Source: an uncultured Lachnospiraceae bacterium
GTDB lineage: Bacteria > Bacillota > Clostridia > Lachnospirales > Lachnospiraceae
DNA length: 45,095 bases
NCBI GenBank assembly: GCA_946628415.1
Contig: CAMOWK010000017.1
Coordinates: forward strand, 1 to 45,095
Reading direction: 5' to 3'
The notes under the pieces were generated by a model that saw only the letters and a list, made by a program, of their open reading frames with translations, did not search any database and was not told the origin of the DNA. Positions 42,762 through 45,095 of this stretch are shown here, piece after piece. Made by a program: the position numbers and the translations under genes. The stretch's first letter is position 1. Every line of letters starts with the position of its first letter.

Positions 42762-44144
42762 CTACTGCATTATATATGCATCGATTCCTGCGGCTGCTGT
42801 TTTTCCTGCACCCATGGCAAGGATAACTGTTGCCGCACCTGTAACTGCATCACCACCGGCATATACACCTTCTCTGGATGTAAGCCCTGTCTCTTCACTG
42901 GCAATGATACCGCCCCACTTCTCTGTATCAAGTCCTTCTGTAGTGGACTTAATAAGAGGATTCGGTGATGTACCGATTGACATTATCATGCAGTCAGCTT
43001 CAATTTCATTAAATTTACCTTCAACAGGCACAGGTTTTCTTCTTCCTGATTCATCAGGATCGGAAAGCTCCATAACCTGACATTTTACTGACTTAACCCA
43101 GCCATCTTCACCTATTACTTCAACCGGATTATTTAGGAATGCAAATTTAATACCTTCCTCTTCTGCATGTAGAACTTCCTCCGCTCTTGCAGGAAGCTCA
43201 GTCTTTGTTCTTCTGTAGACTATTGTTACGTCTGCGCCAAGACGCTTTGCACATCTTGCTGCATCCATCGCAACATTTCCGCCGCCTACTATAACAGCCT
43301 TCGTAGGACGCTTGATAGGTGTTTCAGCACCTTCCTTGTACGCCTTCATGAGGTTTATACGTGTAAGAAATTCATTTGCGGAATACACTCCGTTAAGATT
43401 CTCACCCGGAATATTCATGAATCTCGGAAGTCCTGCTCCGGATCCTATAAAAACAGCCTCATAACCAAACTCATCTTTTAATTCGTCTATGGAAATGGTT
43501 TTTCCTATAACGACATTTGTTTCAACCTTTACGCCCAGAGCCTTGAGACCTTCAATCTCTTTTTCAACTATGGATTTAGGAAGACGAAATTCCGGAATTC
43601 CGTAAACAAGAACTCCTCCTGCAAGGTGAAGAGCTTCGTATATAGTAACATCATAACCTTTTTTCGCAAGGTCTCCGGCACATGCAAGTCCTGAAGGACC
43701 TGAACCTACGATGGCAACCTTATGACCGTTCGATGCCGGCTTCTCAGGTTTATCCGTTACATTTGCCATATGCCAGTCAGCGACGAATCTCTCAAGTCGT
43801 CCGATGGCAACGGGCTCACCCTTTATACCTCTTACGCACTTCATTTCACACTGTGTTTCCTGTGGGCATACACGACCGCATACGGCAGGAAGAGAACTGT
43901 TTCTCGTAATAATCTTATACGCTTCCTCAAACTCTCCTTCTGCAACCTTTGCGATAAACTCAGGTATGTCTATATGTACGGGACAGCCGCCAACACAAGG
44001 TCTGTTTTTGCAGTTAAGACAACGCTTTGCCTCGTCAATCGCCTGTTCCTTTGTATATCCGAGAGCTACCTCGGAAAAGTTCTTATTCCTTACATCAGGA
44101 TCCTGTACTGGCATTGGATTTTTATCCATTCTCATATTCGGCAT
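42762..44144 (-). CDS. nfnB: NfnB: large subunit of NADH-dependent ferredoxin:NADP oxidoreductase
   Basis: This subunit of the electron-bifurcating transhydrogenase couples reduced ferredoxin and NADH to NADPH formation. The N-terminal Cys clusters CLNCKNRPCVGGC and CGRVCPQETQCEMKC hold [4Fe-4S] centres. FAD- and NADP-binding Rossmann motifs follow (VAIVGSGPSGLACAGDLAKKG and AVIVGGGNVAMDAARCA). It resembles the small chain of glutamate synthase, but no large chain is present and nfnA directly precedes it (1-nt gap), which decides the call. AGGAGG in the nfnA end serves the ATG. The 460-residue length is normal. Confidence 0.93.
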   Translation of the reverse strand: MPNMRMDKNPMPVQDPDVRNKNFSEVALGYTKEQAIDEAKRCLNCKNRPCVGGCPVHIDIPEFIAKVAEGEFEEAYKIITRNSSLPAVCGRVCPQETQCEMKCVRGIKGEPVAIGRLERFVADWHMANVTDKPEKPASNGHKVAIVGSGPSGLACAGDLAKKGYDVTIYEALHLAGGVLVYGIPEFRLPKSIVEKEIEGLKALGVKVETNVVIGKTISIDELKDEFGYEAVFIGSGAGLPRFMNIPGENLNGVYSANEFLTRINLMKAYKEGAETPIKRPTKAVIVGGGNVAMDAARCAKRLGADVTIVYRRTKTELPARAEEVLHAEEEGIKFAFLNNPVEVIGEDGWVKSVKCQVMELSDPDESGRRKPVPVEGKFNEIEADCMIMSIGTSPNPLIKSTTEGLDTEKWGGIIASEETGLTSREGVYAGGDAVTGAATVILAMGAGKTAAAGIDAYIMQ

Positions 44145-44145
44145 A

Positions 44146-44988
44146 CTACTTTACCTCCTGATTCATAAGGTTACAATTTTTCTCTCGCTTTGCCTGCTCA
44201 AAAGGCCTATAGGTTGAGGATCTAGCCATTGCCTCATCAAAATCAACGAGGAAACCATCGAAGTCAGGTCCGTCAACGCATGCGAACTGAGTCTTTCCTC
44301 CGACTGTAAGTCTACAGCCTCCGCACATTCCTGTTCCGTCAACCATGATAGGATTCATGCTGACTATGGTCTTGACGTTATACTTCTTTGTAAGCTGTAC
44401 AACGAATTTCATCATTATAAGAGGTCCTATGGTGATAACCTCATCATATTCCTCACCGTTTTTTATAAGCTCTTCAAGAGCATTTGTAACAAGTCCTTTA
44501 GTTCCCTTTGAGCCGTCATCGGTCATAAGAACATACTTATCACTGCATTCTTTAAACTTGTCTTCAAGAATTATAAGGTCTTCACTTCTGAAGCCTACTA
44601 TTGAATGAACCGTAACTCCCATATCATGAAGTTTTTTTGCTATAGGATAAGCTATGGCACAGCCAACTCCACCACCGACTACGGCAACCTTCTTAAGTCC
44701 TTCTGTTTCAGTTGCTTTTCCGAGAGGTCCCACAAAATCCTGAACCGCGTCACCTTCATTTAAGGTATTAAGAATCTGTGTAGTGCCACCGACTATCTGA
44801 AATATTATATCGATAGTTCCGGCGTCTCTGTCATATCCCGCAATAGTAAGCGGAATTCTCTCGCTGTCACTGAAAGGTCTTACGATTATAAACTGACCCG
44901 GCTCCGCCTTTCTTGCAACAAGCGGTGCCTCAATTGACATCAGGGTGACTGTAGGATTCAGTTCCTTTTTCTTTACAATCTTATACAT
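44146..44988 (-). CDS. nfnA: NfnA: FNR-like small subunit of NADH-dependent ferredoxin:NADP oxidoreductase
   Basis: This flavoprotein subunit is of dihydroorotate dehydrogenase electron-transfer type. The FAD site is RIPLTIAG, the NAD site KVAVVGGGVGCAIAYPIAK, and the [2Fe-2S] cysteines are in MCGGCRLTVGGKTQFACVDG. The 280-residue length is normal. With NfnB it performs flavin-based electron bifurcation, a mark of fermentative anaerobes. GAGAGGAT precedes the ATG at 44988. It starts the minus-strand run, ~40 nt after the tRNA-Ser gene, with a T-rich stretch between; its promoter is not evident. Confidence 0.93.
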   Translation of the reverse strand: MYKIVKKKELNPTVTLMSIEAPLVARKAEPGQFIIVRPFSDSERIPLTIAGYDRDAGTIDIIFQIVGGTTQILNTLNEGDAVQDFVGPLGKATETEGLKKVAVVGGGVGCAIAYPIAKKLHDMGVTVHSIVGFRSEDLIILEDKFKECSDKYVLMTDDGSKGTKGLVTNALEELIKNGEEYDEVITIGPLIMMKFVVQLTKKYNVKTIVSMNPIMVDGTGMCGGCRLTVGGKTQFACVDGPDFDGFLVDFDEAMARSSTYRPFEQAKREKNCNLMNQEVK

Positions 44989-45028
44989 TGCTTATCCTCT
45001 CACTTCACTTAAACAAAAAATAAAATAG

Positions 45029-45095
45029 CGGAGACGGAGGGATTCGAACCCTCGTGCCCCGGAGGGCTAACGCATTTCGAGTGCGCCCCGTTATG
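45029..45095 (-). tRNA. tRNA-Ser(CGA), 5' part outside the window
   Basis: On the minus strand: anticodon stem-loop with CTCGAAA (anticodon CGA), a long class II variable arm (AGCCCTCCGGGGC), T-arm GAGGGTTCGAATCCCTC, and acceptor 3' strand CGTCTCC with discriminator G at 45029. The next bases are CTA, so CCA is not encoded. The D-arm and 5' acceptor strand lie past the right edge. Confidence 0.92.

Noticed and set aside
42762..44144. Glutamate synthase small chain
   Set aside because: No large chain is present and the directly preceding FNR-like gene fits NfnA, so NfnAB is the better call.

Overview
The window reads as a chromosomal segment of an anaerobic low-to-moderate GC Firmicute of class Clostridia, most likely Lachnospiraceae (Butyrivibrio/Roseburia-like). 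The evidence is a large Alu-domain SRP RNA of Bacillus/Clostridia type, an electron-bifurcating NfnAB pair, VanW/G5 and MurJ cell-wall proteins, purine-rich Shine-Dalgarno sequences on most genes, occasional TTG/GTG starts, and many membrane proteins with Thr/Glu-rich or Gly/Gln/Tyr-rich linkers. The genus is an inference. No phage, transposon, IS or CRISPR signal was seen, and coding is dense throughout.

Layout. 15-5760 (minus): one tight run encoding a THUMP-type rRNA methyltransferase, a surface papain-like protease, RdgB, a YfcE-like phosphodiesterase and an RlmD-like methyltransferase. 5771-7290: pgi with its own promoter and terminator. 7364-9744: a Thr-rich single-pass membrane protein and murG, divergent from a nearly palindromic promoter region. 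9855-10942: HD hydrolase and a small anchored protein. 11045-11304: SRP RNA. 11335-20743 (minus): rsmA, tadA and a GH2 glycosidase, followed by four membrane proteins: a PrsW-type protease with a FUS-like low-complexity tail and zinc ribbon, a small anchored protein, a zinc-ribbon/solute-binding-protein fusion, and a polytopic Ala/Gly-rich protein.

20796-25719 (plus): an aminotransferase, then malQ-plsC-hypothetical-CPBP protease. 25729-33523 (minus): a DivIVA-like coiled-coil protein with a strict 11-residue cysteine repeat, a PAS/GAF sensor, mreB (no mreC/mreD beside it), recD2, comF and ddl. 33691-34434 (plus): a lipoprotein. 34439-37173 (minus): an AIR-synthase-like protein, an Lrp/AsnC regulator and an aminotransferase that overlaps the regulator by 4 nt. 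37249-39125 (minus): a 33-residue membrane microprotein and a VanW/G5 wall protein behind a promoter with a palindrome at its start point. 39142-44988 (minus): nfnA-nfnB-murJ-AAA ATPase-nth. The right edge cuts a tRNA-Ser(CGA).

Most genes are housekeeping: cell wall (murG, murJ, ddl, mreB, VanW), RNA modification, DNA repair and redox metabolism. The least explained parts are the PrsW/low-complexity/zinc-ribbon membrane cluster (11335-16769) and the coiled-coil/PAS-GAF/MreB group (29834-33523). Either could be an undescribed membrane-organising or signalling system. That is inference from architecture and gene order, not demonstrated function.
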